From: a virus
IMG/VR virus record: IMGVR_UViG_3300005471_000011
Coordinates: 1 to 64,000 of that record
Reading direction: 5' to 3' (one strand)
Length of the DNA stretch: 64,000 bases
Under the pieces are notes generated by a model. That model saw nothing but the letters and a program-made list of their open reading frames with translations. It was not told the DNA's origin and did no database searches. The first letter of the stretch is position 1; each line of letters opens with the position of its first letter. The position numbers and the translations under genes are program-made. Below are positions 63,452 to 64,000 of this stretch, piece after piece.

Positions 63452-64000
63452 TGCTTCGCGCAGACTTCCGCGACACACCGATGATCCCGACCGGGGGACT
63501 GCTCAATGAGATGAGCGGTGGCGTCAACGCTGTCCAACCCGCTGGGCTATCGAGCTTCAATCAGGGGATATTTGGAAAGCACGTCGGGACGCCAGAAACG
63601 ATCATCGGTACGGCGGTGATCACGGATGACAGCAACCTCTGCCAGATTCCTGCAGGCCAGACGGAGACAGATGCCCCATGCGGGCGCGAAGGAAAGTACG
63701 CGGCGGTCTTTCGCTACCACGACGGCAACCGCTGGCAGAACCGCGAGACGGTGCTGCGGATCGACGCGGGAGGCTACCACAATGGTACGCCTGGGCAAGG
63801 CAACATCCCCATCTACGGCGTCGGCGACGTCGTCCCGGCGTTCTACGATCAGCAGAGGCTGTGGTGCATCCCCATCCAGTCGCCGCCCGACAGGGATTGC
63901 GTGGCGGCGTTCCGCGGGCAGACAAATCAAGGCGTGCCGCGCGGCCAAGCGGGGGACTGCCTATCTCCGGATGCTGCGGAGGTTCATTGCCAGCAGTTCC
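63451..64000 (+). CDS. Partial tail/baseplate protein, at least 183 aa
   Basis: Starts in a TAATG overlap and stays open to the end of the window. The sequence (MLRADFRDTPMIPTGGLLNE; YGVGDVVPAFYDQQRLWCIP) is mixed alpha/beta and rich in Gly and Pro. Probably the next tail-tip gene; truncated by the window edge. Confidence 0.6.
   Translation, partial: MLRADFRDTPMIPTGGLLNEMSGGVNAVQPAGLSSFNQGIFGKHVGTPETIIGTAVITDDSNLCQIPAGQTETDAPCGREGKYAAVFRYHDGNRWQNRETVLRIDAGGYHNGTPGQGNIPIYGVGDVVPAFYDQQRLWCIPIQSPPDRDCVAAFRGQTNQGVPRGQAGDCLSPDAAEVHCQQF

Overview
The window is a contiguous piece of a tailed double-stranded DNA phage genome, or of a prophage close in organisation to a virulent phage. The evidence is a recognisable morphogenesis module on one strand: a large terminase, a portal fused to a MuF-type head protein, a prohead protease, an HK97-fold major capsid protein, head-tail connectors, a tail tube candidate, tail-assembly chaperones with a classic -1 frameshift, and a short tape measure. 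About 95 genes are packed head to tail on the + strand, mostly with ATGA, GTGA or TAATG overlaps. The only convincing minus-strand gene is an HNH endonuclease. I recognise no integrase, DNA polymerase, endolysin or ribosomal RNA. The left end cuts a small gene at its C terminus and the right end cuts a putative tail gene. The host cannot be read directly. A thioredoxin/c-type-haem protein and an AAA+/DUF1257/DUF2997 gene set would fit a planctomycete or cyanobacterium-like host, but this is inference.

Layout. 1-7.8 kb: small phage genes, a metzincin-type metalloprotease, a structured RNA plus tRNA-like cluster, secreted or membrane proteins, and a thioredoxin/haem protein, closed by a strong terminator. 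7.8-20 kb: early-type accessory genes, including an AAA+ ATPase whose Walker motifs are in permuted order, a UDP-sugar-dehydrogenase-like enzyme, a DUF3150-like protein, DUF1257, DUF2997, and many small proteins. 20-28.6 kb: DNA metabolism, with a DNA-binding protein, a Cas4/AddB-like exonuclease, a RecT annealase, a protein joining a MutS domain I-like region to a HARE-HTH domain, an HNH endonuclease, and a ParB-like/adenine methyltransferase. 28.6-46.3 kb: packaging and head genes, interrupted by a cargo block at 34.6-40.8 kb (DUF3307, methyltransferase, CMP-sugar synthetase-like, sigma region 4 protein, serine-rich protein). 46.4-64 kb: a holin-like protein, a PAS-domain protein, a 1218-residue fibre, serine-rich virion proteins, connectors and tail genes.

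Regulation visible in the sequence. Seven near-identical sigma70-type promoters (TTGACR, 17 bp, TAARAT) and two weaker variants precede + strand operons. Two 5' leader types recur: GGAGCCTC just upstream of start codons, and GAGCACAAGGGAACC-like leaders. Strong hairpin terminators lie at 7122, 19130 and 46361.

The most unusual items are a prohead protease continuous with an AAA+ ATPase and two zinc ribbons (40856-43834), a family of five proteins carrying long Ser/Thr tracts, the permuted AAA+ protein, a tRNA-like tandem whose outer acceptor strands pair with each other, and a perfect 21-bp inverted repeat inside the methyltransferase gene. At least five accessory genes appear broken by single frame changes; indels in the assembly are a serious alternative to biology for those.
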